Source of the DNA: Amphirosellinia nigrospora | Lineage: Eukaryota > Ascomycota > Sordariomycetes > Xylariales > Xylariaceae | Length of the DNA: 64,000 bases | Direction: 5' to 3' | Assembly: GCA_004123355.1 (NCBI GenBank) | Contig: SCHM01000003.1 | Location: 1 to 64,000, forward strand | Shown here: piece by piece, positions 29,607-40,100 of the stretch | How the letters are laid out: each line of letters begins with the position of its first letter | Position numbering within the stretch: position 1 is the stretch's first letter | Program-made: the position numbers and the translations under genes | Notes under the pieces: model-generated | Told to the model about the DNA's origin: nothing | Databases searched by the model: none | What the model saw: only the letters and a program-made list of their open reading frames with translations

Positions 29607-32393
29607 TTTTTTACTAAAAATAATATTTATAATAGTATTATTACTATATTTTACTAAAATATTATTTTTATATTTTATATAATATTATATATTTTTATAC
29701 TTATATAATACTATAAGCATTTTTATATATATATATTATAATAATATATATATATATTAATATTATTATTATAAATAATATTATTATATTTAAATATTAT
29801 AAATAATATATTTTATAAATAAGCGTAATAATTAAATATTATTATTTTATTATTATTAATAATAATTAAATATTATAATTATAATTTTTACGTAAATATA
29901 TTTAAAATAACGTTTATTAATTAAAACTAAATTATATAAATAAATCTATATTTTAACTATAATATAATCGATTTTTTAATAAAATAAAAAATTTTAGAAC
30001 TAACGTTTAATTATAATAAAAAATTCGCTTAATTATATAAAATATAAATAATAAATTAAAAAAACAAGCTAAAAAAAAGCATATAATAACTATATAATTA
30101 TTATTAATAAATTAAAAACTTTAAAAACTTCGCAAAAAATTTTAAACAAAAAGCTAAATTTATTATTAAAATAAACTATTATTATAAAAATATAAATATT
30201 ATCGCTAAATATATAATATTATAAAACTATTAAAAATTAATATTTTTAAAATATTAATTTAATTAAATAATAATATTTAAAAATAGTTAATAATTTAGCG
30301 CAAATTATTTTTAATTAATAGCTTTTAAAATCTAAAGTTTATTTAAAAATTAAAAAAAAATTAAAAAATATTATAGCTTATTATTTAAATATATATTTTA
30401 AATAATTAATATTAAACTAAACGTTTTAATACGCAAAAAAATCGAAGCTTTATATATATTTAATAGTATAATTTATAAATTTAGCATTTTATTAAATATA
30501 ATAAAATATTTTTTAATTAAAACTAGTTTTATATAGCTTATAGTTTAAAGCTATATATAAAAATATTAAAATATTAATTTTAATATTTAAAAATAATAAC
30601 TATAATAATAAACTAGTTATAAATTAATAATTAAAATAAATTAATTTTTAATTATAAATAATAATAAATTTATCGAACTATTTAATAATAATATAAAAAA
30701 ATATTTTATTTATATTTTAACTAACTTTTTACTTAATAATAATAAAATAATATTTTATTCGGCTTAAATAATAAAAAACGTTATAAAAGTTTAAAATAAT
30801 ATTATATATAAAATTCTTAGCAATAATAAAAAATATTTTTTAATAAATATTAAAATAATAAATATTTAATAAAATAATATAAAAAAGTTTAAAAAAAATC
30901 GAAGCTATAAAGCTTAAAAATATTAAATTAAAAATATAATATAAAATATTAAACGTTAAAATTAATAAATATATTGCTAAAATAAAAATTTATTAAATAA
31001 AATAAACTTTTTATAAAATAATATTAAAATAATAAAAAAAGCTATTTAAAAAAAATAAAAGCTAAATATTAAATCGGAAATAATAAATATAATTAAAATT
31101 TAAAACAAAATTTTTAAATAATAAAACTACTAATTAATATAATTATTTAAAAATATAATTAAAATTTTAATCTATTTAATAATTATATTATTAGTTTTTT
31201 ATTAATAATATTATTTAAAAATAATTTATTAATAATATAATTATAATAATTAATTAATATAAACGTTATAACTTAAATTATAATTTAATTAATTATTAAT
31301 ATTATATTAAATAAATAAACTATAAAATATTACTTTTATTAAAACTAATAATAATAATATTAAAGCTAATAAAAACTATAAAAAATAAAAAACTATTAAT
31401 AATAATAACGTTAAATAAATATACTATTAAAATAATAATTAAACGTTATTATAAATTATTAAATAAAAATAATAATAATAATAATAATTATTAATAATAA
31501 AAACTATTAAATTATTATTATTTGTTTAAAAATAACTACGTTATAAAATATATATATTAAATAATATAAATAATATTATTAAAATAAAAATATATAATAT
31601 TATCGAAATAAAAATATATAATATTATATTATAAAATGTTTTTTTAATTATTTTTTTTAAGTTTATAAATATTTTTTAAGTTTATAAACGTTTTAATCGA
31701 TATTTTAAACTAGTTTTATTAAACTAATATTTTTATAATAATAACGATTTTTATAATAATAATAATACGTTTTATAATAATAATATATTTTATAATAATA
31801 TTTTTATAATAATAATAATATTTATTTATATTTTTATTTTTACTTTTTAAATAAATTAATACGTTTTAAATAATAACGATTTTTATTAATATTTTTTTTT
31901 TTTTAATAAGCTTTACTATATAACTTAAGCTTTTTTTAGCTAAACTAATAAAAAAATAAAAATAATAATAATAACGGCGAAACGTTCGGAAATAATAAAA
32001 AAAAAAATAAAATTAAACACTATATTTAGTTTAATATCCCCGATTTAAATAATAATAATACTAAAACGGATAAAAATTATTAAAAAATATAATAATAATA
32101 AAAATAAAATAATAATAAAAAATAAAAATAAAAATATAAAAAAAATAAAATTATAATAATAAAAAAATAATATAAATAATAGTTTAATCGAAAAAAATAT
32201 AATAATAAATAATAAAGACATTATTTTGTTTTCTAAAAAAGGATAAATATAACGCTATTTTAAAAACATTATTTTTAAAATAGTATTTAATAAACTAAAC
32301 ACTATCCGTAGGACGTTATTTTTAAAACAACGTTTAGTATAAACTTAGCTTAATAATTTAACAACTTTAGAATTAACAAACTATACGCTATTA
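29607..32393 (+). repeat. Tandem unit T2 (2,787 bp) ending in X
   Basis: The second head-to-tail copy of T, offset from the first by 2,787 bp measured between the X copies. Differences from T1 are mostly transitions of the RIP type plus length changes in AAT/TAA runs. Both units carry an (AAT)-rich section (about 28,670-28,690 and 31,470-31,490). No gene was recognised. Confidence 0.7.
32250..32393 (+). repeat. Repeat X, copy 3 (end of T2)
   Basis: 144 bp and the least mutated T-associated X copy, keeping TAACAACTTTAGAATTAACA and ACTATACGCTATTA at its end. The motif CGCTATT occurs near both ends in the same orientation. Confidence 0.75.
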
Positions 32394-32484
32394 TTTTAAT
32401 ATATTAAATATAAAATTTATAATATTAAAATAGTTTTTTTACGGTTATTTTAAATATAATTAATTTAATTAAAAAAAATAAATA

Positions 32485-32840
32485 TATTAAATATTAAGTT
32501 ATATTACTTTAATTTAAAATAGCTAAACTTTAAAAATAAATTACGAATTAAGCTAATATTATTATATAAAAATAAATAGATTTAAATTAAAAAACATTTA
32601 TTATATAAAAAAAATAAGATAAAAAAACTAAAAAGCTATTAAAAGCTAAATAAATAATAAAATACGGTTAAATAATCGTTATATAAAAAAAATATTATAA
32701 ATAAATAATATTATAAAATTTATAGCAAGCTTAAATATAATACGCGTATATATTAAAATAAAATAAAAATATCTAGCGAAAACGATTCTAATTAAATTTA
32801 ATTAATTTTTTATATTATAGTTAAATTATTTTAATTGTTC
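32485..32840 (-). repeat. Repeat R, left copy (inverse of the right copy)
   Basis: The reverse complement of this stretch matches 36,790-36,940 joined to 44,663-44,862. Shared blocks include ATACGCGTATTATATTTAAGC, seen here as its complement near 32,738, and the ATATAACGATTATT block. It places inverted copies of R on the two sides of the gene island. R has no recognised coding content. The flanking stretch 32,394-32,484 shows nothing specific. Confidence 0.7.
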
Positions 32841-32899
32841 GTATAAAAGTACTAAAAGTAGCTAAAATAGTTATATAGCTAAAATAGTTATATAATATG

Positions 32900-33003
32900 T
32901 TATATTAAACGTTATTTTAAAATAACGTTTTAAAAACAATGTTTAGTTTATTAAATATTGTTTTAAAAACAATGTTTTTAAAATATTATTATAATAAAAC
33001 TAC
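32900..33003 (-). repeat. Repeat X, copy 4 (partial, inverse)
   Basis: The reverse complement matches the palindromic first two-thirds of X. It includes a perfect 22-nt palindrome at 32,908-32,929 (AACGTTATTTT and its complement) and the AACAATGTTTAGTTTATTAA block. The other end of X is not recognisable. It marks the left edge of the gene island. Confidence 0.6.
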
Positions 33004-34117
33004 GTTAATTTATTAACTAAATACATTACTCATGTTTACTACTACATATATTATATTGCTTCGTTTTTTATAATTGATTATTGCCTTGTACTTTTACGAG
33101 ACTCTTGTTTAAACAACCATTTTTTGTTTCCTCGAACAACTATTTCTAATAATGTTATAGTAACTTTGTTATTCTAAGACCTAGCTTTGAATTAATATAT
33201 CAATTCCTATTATTGGATTTTATAATAATATGGCCTGTTATAATAACCAACCTAGCATTTTATAGGTAGCCTGCCTACTATTAACTACGCTACCCGCCAG
33301 GTAGGAGGTTCGAAGTACAGCATGCGTGCGCTCTTTGTTCTACAAAGAGCAGAATGGTAATGCCTTACCCTGGACAGCAAAGTGTCTGAAATAATAGGAA
33401 GATGTGTAGAATTGTTGCTGTAAACGGATACGGCGTATTCGAGACTACTAATTAGCTACACCATAGCACCACATGCCTTGCGTTGGCTACCTCTTATCCT
33501 TGCTTATGTGATAAGGGAACTATGACAACTTACTACCTAAGTAGGTAGTTAGAGGTACATATGCAGATCCATACCCGCCAGATGTCTTGGCCATCACATT
33601 TCCTTAATAGTATTAGAGCCAATACTGATCAGAGATTTAGCCAATCAAATCGGCAGTTTCAGACAGATACGCCAGGCAACAGTTTCCAACGGCGCATTTT
33701 CCATAAGCCTATTGTACTCGTGGCTGTGTGCCGTATCAATCTAGTCTAGAAATCACAATGCATCAAGCGATGAGTAGGTAGCAAGGGACACACACCCCTG
33801 CTCAACTGCGAAATTTGGGCACTTGTATCTATTGTATTGTCTGTATATCACATCAGATGGACGTTGGACGCCAAGGGGAACGGAGTACAAGGTGCAACCT
33901 GTGTGATTGTGCGGAGGCTGATGGCGATATGAGTATATGACAGTATATTCTCCTGCATGTGAACCTCAATAGCTTCTCTGCATTCCAATACCCGCACATA
34001 GCCTGCCCTGTCACTAAGCTTCTCTTCCTTCTATTCCTATTGTGTGCCATAGACAGCTTGAGGGGGACCTCGACATTACTGTCAGCTTCGATTCCCTCGC
34101 CAGAAATACAAGACGCC
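33004..34117. other. Island DNA upstream of the hydrolase, no gene supported
   Basis: Base composition rises to normal across this 1.1 kb. It holds a perfect 9-bp hairpin GCTCTTTGT/ACAAAGAGC at 33,330-33,350 and a CTACCT/AGGTAG inverted repeat at 33,533-33,548. A 62-codon frame at 33,561-33,749 has no recognisable features and is not called. The promoter of the hydrolase should lie in the last few hundred bases; TATATCACA near 33,844 and TATATGACAG near 33,934 are only weak TATA-like candidates. Confidence 0.5.
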
Positions 34118-36223
34118 ATGACGCACCTTCGGCTAGCTACTCTGGTTCTAGCAGCTACGGTTCAAGGGAAAATTACACAACAGGCCCAAGTCAAAGGGCG
34201 AGAATATCTAACGACTGGCATACAATGGCAACCCTGTCCACTTGATATCAATACCGTAGCGGCTTTGGACGTTGAGTGTGGTACCCTTGCTGTACCACTC
34301 GACTACACGGCTGTTGATAATGTCGCAACACTCGAATTGTCACTCTTGAGGGTCCCTGCTGTCAAAAAGCCCACGAATCATAGCATTTTATTCAATTTCG
34401 GTGGCCCAGGGCTGGAGGTTCGTCGCTCACTGGCTCAATTAGCCGATATGCTACAGGTGATTACTGGGGGTGAGCATGATTTGATCGGATGGGACCCCCG
34501 TGGGACAGCCGACACCCTCAAGTTCTCTGTAAGAACTCATTGAAATCATTTTTTACCCTGTTGGACCATGATAGCGCCTAGAAGTTTCTAAAGCCATTAT
34601 AAACCAAACTCCAGATGACGTTAACTGACTCCGAGTATTACAGTGTTTTGCTAACACGGCAGACCGTGCTCGACTAAATTCGCTGTTCACATTCGGAAAT
34701 GCCTCCGACGTTGCGCGCGCCAGCTTTGGGCGGCGGGAAAAAACTACGCCGATGCTTGTGCGGAGTATCCGGAAGCTCAGGAGAGGGCACCTCTAATAGG
34801 AACGTCGTTTACGGCTCGTGATGCTATGCAGATTGTTGACGCTGTAGAAGAGGATGGGCTACTAAGATATTGGGGTAAGCCCCTTAATGCCGTCGAGAGA
34901 AGAAGATGGGGTTAGACAACTAATACGTTGGAAACTTTTATAGGCCTTTCGTACGGTACTGATCTAGGGGCTACTCTGGCGGCTTTGTTCCCAGAACGCG
35001 TCGAGAAACTTATACTCGGTAAGAAGTGACAGGCCTCATCTGGACTAATAAAGCAACTGATGACTTGCCCCAGACGGTGTCTTTAACCCAATCCAGTACT
35101 TCTACGAGAGGTAGGTTAATTCCCCTGGGATTCCTATTCGTAACACAACGTGGCTTTGTCATTGACAGTGCCTTTAGAACCGACTCGGAGGGTTTTGCAT
35201 CCGCTGATGCGACGTTCTCTGAGTTTTTCCGCCAGTGTGTCTCAACACCCGAAGTCTGCGCCCTCGCAGGCAACCGTCCCAATGTCACGGCGGAAGATCT
35301 CGAGTCGGCGGCGTACAACCTGATAGAAGAGCTTAAATATCGCCCTTTGCCTACAACGGCTCCATTATTGGATACGCAGAGGTGAAGAGCGCTATTAGAT
35401 TCGCCCTATACACACCTTATACATGGCTGTCCCTTGATAGCGTCTTAGACACTTCCTTACAGAGCCACGAAATGAGAAACTTGCAGCCATAGCAATCGAG
35501 GAGTTTCTCTCCAGTTCCCTGGCCGGGGAAGTATCCGCTGACGACGCAGGCCTTGGCATCGAGTGCATTGACAAAGCACCCCGTCGGACTCATTCGATAT
35601 CATCAGTTGAATGCGCTCGACGGAGCGCAATCGGTCAGCCGTCTGTTTGGAGATGCCCTGGCTGGATTGGATGTGACGTGCGCACAGTGGACGCTCGAAC
35701 CGCGGAGCGATACATTGGTGGATTCGCGCGGTCACGCCCCGAAAGCCTCTTCTGGTGATTGGAAACACATACGACTCGGCCACATCGATCAAGTCGGCAA
35801 GGAACATTAGTGAAACTATCCGGGGCAGTGTCCTACTCGAGCACGGTGGCTTTGGTGTACGTCCATCTCCTTGAACAAAGTGCCTTGGCTAAATCCTATC
35901 TATATCTGAAGATTCACCAACCGCTAACAATCCAACTTGCATCAAAATAGCACACTAGCATTCAACAACCTTCTCTTTGCACGGCCAGTGCAATCCAGAA
36001 CTTCTTCCGTAATGGTACTCTGCCGGAGCCCAATACCTTGTGCGATCCTGTTAATCCGCCTTTCAAATTTGCCTCATCCGGTCCATCGTGGCAAGATCTG
36101 TTCCCGCAGCTAGGCTTCGAGCTACCCAGCGTTAATAGCACCAAGGCCATCCACATGAAGCGGCGTGGTCATATGGAGGATGTCCTCAAGCGTATTGTCG
36201 GACACTCGAGGGGCGTTTACTAG
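34118..36223 (+). pseudogene. Secreted alpha/beta-hydrolase, TAP-like family (frameshifted)
   Basis: Resembles fungal secreted alpha/beta-hydrolases related to bacterial tripeptidyl aminopeptidases (peptidase family S33 with a C-terminal TAP-like domain). Six exons fit: 34,118-34,528, 34,644-34,874, 34,944-35,018, 35,074-35,110, 35,169-35,856 and 35,951-36,223, about 570 codons, the family's usual size, with GT..AG introns. The chosen ATG gives a signal-peptide-like start (MTHLRLATLVLAATVQG); the frame is open further upstream. Visible features are CGTLAVPLDYT, NFGGPG, GWDPRGT, the elbow GLSYGT (Ser codon 34,949-34,951), Asp in GNTYDSA (35,773-35,775) and His opening the last exon in HTSIQQ (35,951-35,953). 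Family resemblance continues only by changing frame about six times: near 34,715-34,727 in exon 2, and in exon 5 near 35,346, 35,460, 35,585-35,607, 35,690-35,704 and 35,725-35,750. That suggests a fairly recent pseudogene; assembly indels are the alternative. Substrate unknown. RIP is not evident. Confidence 0.85.
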
Positions 36224-36450
36224 TGAAATGGCGGGGCTCACTGTCTAACTCTAGTGACACACACTCCTGACGTGGTAGACAGGGATTTTAGCCAACTGGT
36301 TGTTATTTATTTTTCGAGCACATCTAGCTGTATTATATTATATATAGATTTGTAAAGTCGACCATCGTCTGTCTTTACTCAACTTCGGCCAAGCCACCAC
36401 CACTGTTCTGAAACTTAGAATGCTCTATCGAACAAACTTCGTAACTTGGC
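36224..36450. other. 3' flank of the hydrolase, leading to the tRNA genes
   Basis: Normal-composition spacer after the TAG at 36,221-36,223. It contains a TATTATATTATATATAGA stretch near 36,332 that could serve for 3'-end formation. No further gene was seen. The region just before 36,451 would hold upstream sequence for the tRNA-Lys gene. Confidence 0.45.
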
Positions 36451-36549
36451 GCCCTGGTAGCTCAATTGGCTAGAGCGTCGGACTTTTATGATTACATATC
36501 TATAACTAAGTCAATCCGAAGGCTGCTGGGTTCGACCCCGCCTGGGGCG
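36451..36549 (+). tRNA. tRNA-Lys(TTT) with 25-nt intron
   Basis: Acceptor strands GCCCTGG and CTGGGGC pair over 7 bp with two G-T wobbles; G73 follows. The D arm GCTC..GAGC is perfect and the A box (TAGCTCAATTGG) is good. Anticodon stem TCGGA/TCCGA encloses CTTTTAA once a 25-nt intron (36,489-36,513) directly after the base 3' of the anticodon is removed. The anticodon TTT is at 36,485-36,487. The T arm holds GGTTCGACC but its stem has one T-C mismatch and the usual loop register is shifted by one, so it is slightly irregular. Introns in tRNA-Lys(UUU) genes are known in fungi. No T run follows; the next tRNA begins 17 bp downstream. Confidence 0.85.
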
Positions 36550-36566
36550 TTATTTGGTGATCTCCA

Positions 36567-36636
36567 AGCTAGCTAGCTCAGTGGAAGAGCGCGGGCTCAT
36601 AACCGGAGGTCGATTGATCGAAACAATCGCTAGCTA
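36567..36636 (+). tRNA. Initiator-type tRNA-Met(CAT), slightly degenerate
   Basis: A perfect 7-bp acceptor AGCTAGC/GCTAGCT with A1-T72 and A73, and a T arm GATTG-ATCGAAA-CAATC with the ATCGAAA loop, are both hallmarks of eukaryotic initiator tRNA. The anticodon CAT is at 36,598-36,600 in CTCATAA. The D stem is GCTC/GAGC, where I would expect GCGC-type in initiators. The anticodon stem is short: CGGG/CCGG with one G-G mismatch instead of five pairs, giving 70 nt in place of about 72. The gene may be weak or a decayed copy. It closes the normal-composition island: AT-rich RIP-type DNA starts within about 15 bp of its end. Confidence 0.75.
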
Positions 36637-36940
36637 CTTATAGTACTTATAGTAATTTTTTAATTTAATATTATTTAGTATTTTTGCTTAAAAAATATTA
36701 TAGGTTTAAATAATTTATATTATAACTATATATTATATAAGTTATTTATTTATATATAAGCATTTATATATTTTATATTTTATATAAATAATTAATATAA
36801 TTTAATAATAATATAAAAAATTAATTAAAACTAATCGGAATTATTTTACTAGATATTTTTATTTTATATTAATATATACGCGTATTATATTTAAGCTTGC
36901 TATAAATTTATAGCATTATTATTTATATATATTTTTTTAT
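36637..36940 (+). repeat. AT-rich flank and repeat R, right copy, first part
   Basis: From about 36,790 the sequence is the inverse of 32,485-32,840 (R). It is interrupted at 36,941 by Gypsy relic C and continues at 44,663. The portion 36,662-36,789 is AT-rich with only weak similarity to the left side. The last five bases, TTTAT (36,936-36,940), are the target-site duplicate of C. Confidence 0.65.
36656..36661 (+). terminator. RNA polymerase III T-run terminator
   Basis: Six T residues 19 bp after tRNA-Met. The 17-bp gap between the two tRNA genes has only a TTT, so this is the first good pol III stop for both. That fits, but does not prove, a Lys-Met dicistronic transcript. Confidence 0.6.
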
Positions 36941-37154
36941 TAAAAAAACTTTTAATAAAGTATAACTATAATATTTAAAAATAAAGAACTTTAAGTGCAA
37001 ATCTTATAAGCGCGGCTATAAGATCTGCTTTTATAAGTTTTATATAGCAGCTGCTAGTTAGCTAGCAGGCCTAACGGCCTGCTAAGCCTTTACGTATAGA
37101 CTATATACAAAAGTAATAGTTTAAACCTGCTACTCCTTTTAAAAATCTATTTAA
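36941..37154 (-). repeat. LTR of Gypsy relic C (left, 3' LTR)
   Basis: A direct copy of 44,448-44,662. It keeps the GCTAGCAGGCC-TAAC-GGCCTGCT hairpin perfectly but has lost more C/G near its right end than the other LTR. Confidence 0.82.
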
Positions 37155-40100
37155 ATGCCGGGCACACGGAAAAAAAACTATTGCTTTTAATAATTTTTCC
37201 GTACATACTAATTATTTAGTTATTTATTTAAATATATAAACTAAAGTTTTTCTAGTATAATTTATTTATTTTATTTATTTATTTTTTAAAGTTTATTTTA
37301 GCTTTACTTAATAGGTTATAAAGCGTTAATGCTTTTAACTTTATTATTTTTATATAAAATTAAAGCAACTATTTTTATATTTTTAATATTTAATTATTAA
37401 ATCTTTATTATATTATAATTAATTTTTTATTATTTAGCGATTATATTTATAGCCCTATTTTTTTATTTAATTAAATAGTTAAAGCTATTTTTACGTTAGT
37501 TAAATTATAATTAAAAATTGTTTTTATTTTATAATTATTATTATTATTAAAACTATTTTTAAGTTTTATAAGTCCTAACATAGTATAAAACGTTTAAACA
37601 AATTAGCTTATATAAAAGTTAGTTATAAATATTTTATAAAAATAACCGGGTAAATATAATATTTAAGAAAAAAATCTAATTTATACGCAAGTAATTTTAC
37701 GCGTTGCTTTATAATTTAAAGTCCCGATTTTTATTATAAATATTTTTTAAATAGTTTGCTAGGTAAATTATAGCTAAAATATAATTAAAAGTAGATTTTA
37801 TTACTAAGTTTAAATTTAAAATACTAGTATTATTATTAATAATAATATTTATTATATATAGTAGCAAAATCTATTATTAGTTAAGTATTTTTTCGGAAAT
37901 AATTATAAAAGTATTTTATGTTTTTAAACGTTTAGTATTAATATTTATTAAGATTTTTAAAACGCTAAATAGCTTAAAACTAAACAGTTATTTATAAAAA
38001 GTTAATTATATTATTTTTAAATAAGTTGCGTTTAAATTCTATTATAAAAAAATATAATATTAAACTAATAACGTTTAAGTTTATAAAATAATAATATTTA
38101 ATTGCGATTTTAACTATTTAATTTTTTGCTTAAATAATTTATTAGCTTAAAAATAATACGCTATAGTTATTAATAGTTGAATACTTAGTACTTTTTAGAT
38201 TTTTTTTTAAAAATCTAATATAAATTTTTTATTTCGATTAAAAATAATAGTTTTAAATATTCTTTAGTCTAAAAGTAACAATTATATTATTAGCGCAGCG
38301 CTTTATTTTTTAGCTATATATTTTTATTTTTAAAAATTAGCAAAGTATATTTAAATATAAAACACGTTATAGTTATTATTTAGTTATATTTAATAAATAT
38401 ATTTTATTGCTGCTTAATTGCTAAAGTATTTTTATAGCTTTTTTTTTAGCATAGCTAAGATAAAATTAATAATAATAATTTATATAAATAATAGATTTAA
38501 TTATTTAAAAATAAACTTTTTATTAGTAATTATTTATTTGTTTTATTTACGTTATAACTATAATAATGTTTAATATATTTTTTAATAAAATATATTTTAC
38601 GATAATTTAATAAAGCTTTAGTTTTTATAGTATATATTATATATTAAATAATATTTATTATTATATATAAAAATATAAATTTTTTAATTATATTATATAG
38701 GATATAAAAATAATATATTTTGTTATAATTATTATAAATAAAACTATTATATATTTTAAAAAATAGCTAGGCTTAAAAAAAATTTAACGTTTTTATTAAG
38801 TTTTCTAATACTTTAAAAAATTTTAGCGAACTTAAAATCGTTTTTATAAGCTTGTTTAAATTTTATAGTTATTTTATTGTTTATAATAACTTTAGTTATA
38901 TATTAAATAATATTTAAAATAGCAAGATTATTAGTTCGGGTTAATTTTTTATTTTAATTATATATATTTATTATTATTTTTAAGCGATTAAATATATTTA
39001 GCATAAAATTAAAACGTCTCAAGAAATAATAAACTTATAATCCGTACTATAATAAATAATATAAAAAATTAATTAATTAAATATTACGCGATTAATAGTT
39101 AAAATATTTAGTTTAGTTTAATTTATAATACTTTTTATTAAAAAATAATTTATTAAAACTATTATTTTTAGTTTAATTTAATTATTATTTATAATTTTTT
39201 TGCTAATTAAACTAAATAAGCTATTTTTAACTCCGAAAGATTATACTTTATTTCTATATTTAAAAATAGCAGCTAAAATATATAATTAGTTATACTATAA
39301 TACCTAGGATTTTATTGCCTAGTATTTATTTATTTAAATTAAATAAAATATTATTACGCTAAATCTACGTTTTACGGACGCGTTAATTTAAAAATATAAA
39401 ATACGCGTAAAGTTATAATAAAACAATATTATTTTTTTATAAATTATATTTTATATTGCTTTAAATAACGCAATTTTAGCTAATATTAAGTTATAATATT
39501 TTATTTAATAATATATTTTGCGTTTTTTAAGATTATTTTTATTATTTTATTTTTTTTTTACTTTTTATTAGTAATGCTATTTTTTGTTTTATAAAAGTTC
39601 TGCTATTTAAATAAAATATAAAATTAGTTTTTTTAAAAAATTAGTAGTACCGATATATTATTTAAAAGCTTTTAATTATTATAAAATACTAGATTTTAAA
39701 TATTATTAATTATTTTTCCGTTATAGTTATATTAAGCGCGTTTATATAAAAGTTTAATAGTTTAACTAATAAATATTTAATAAATAATTTTTTAAACAAT
39801 ATTAAAATTTTTTTTTTTAAAATAATAAAAAAACTATATATAAATATTTTTTATGTTTTTAGCTATATTTAAAAATATTATAATATTATTAATAAAAGCT
39901 TTATAATAATATTATAGTTAACTAGTAGTTTATTTATAAACCGTTATATATACGCTAATAAATTATAGAATTTTATTAGCGTTATAGTTAATTATTTTAA
40001 GCTATATTCGCTAATTATTATAAATCGGTTATAAAAATTTAAATATATTTTAAATTAATAAAAAATCTAGTAGCGTTAATAATTATTATAAATTTTTTAC

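Noticed and set aside
1-32000. Mitochondrial origin because of extreme A+T content
   Set aside because: No mitochondrial genes or rRNA; instead LTR retroelements with target duplications and RIP-type changes, which are nuclear.
33295-33325. GGTTCGAAG as a tRNA B box
   Set aside because: No paired T stem, no acceptor and no anticodon arm around it.
33561-33749. A 62-codon open frame on the plus strand of the island
   Set aside because: No recognisable features and nothing else in the sequence supports it as a gene.
33853-34119. An 88-codon open frame on the minus strand
   Set aside because: Overlaps the start region of the hydrolase and has no family features. Likewise the minus-strand frames at 35,010-35,318, 35,457-35,807 and 35,962-36,156, which are shadows of the hydrolase exons.
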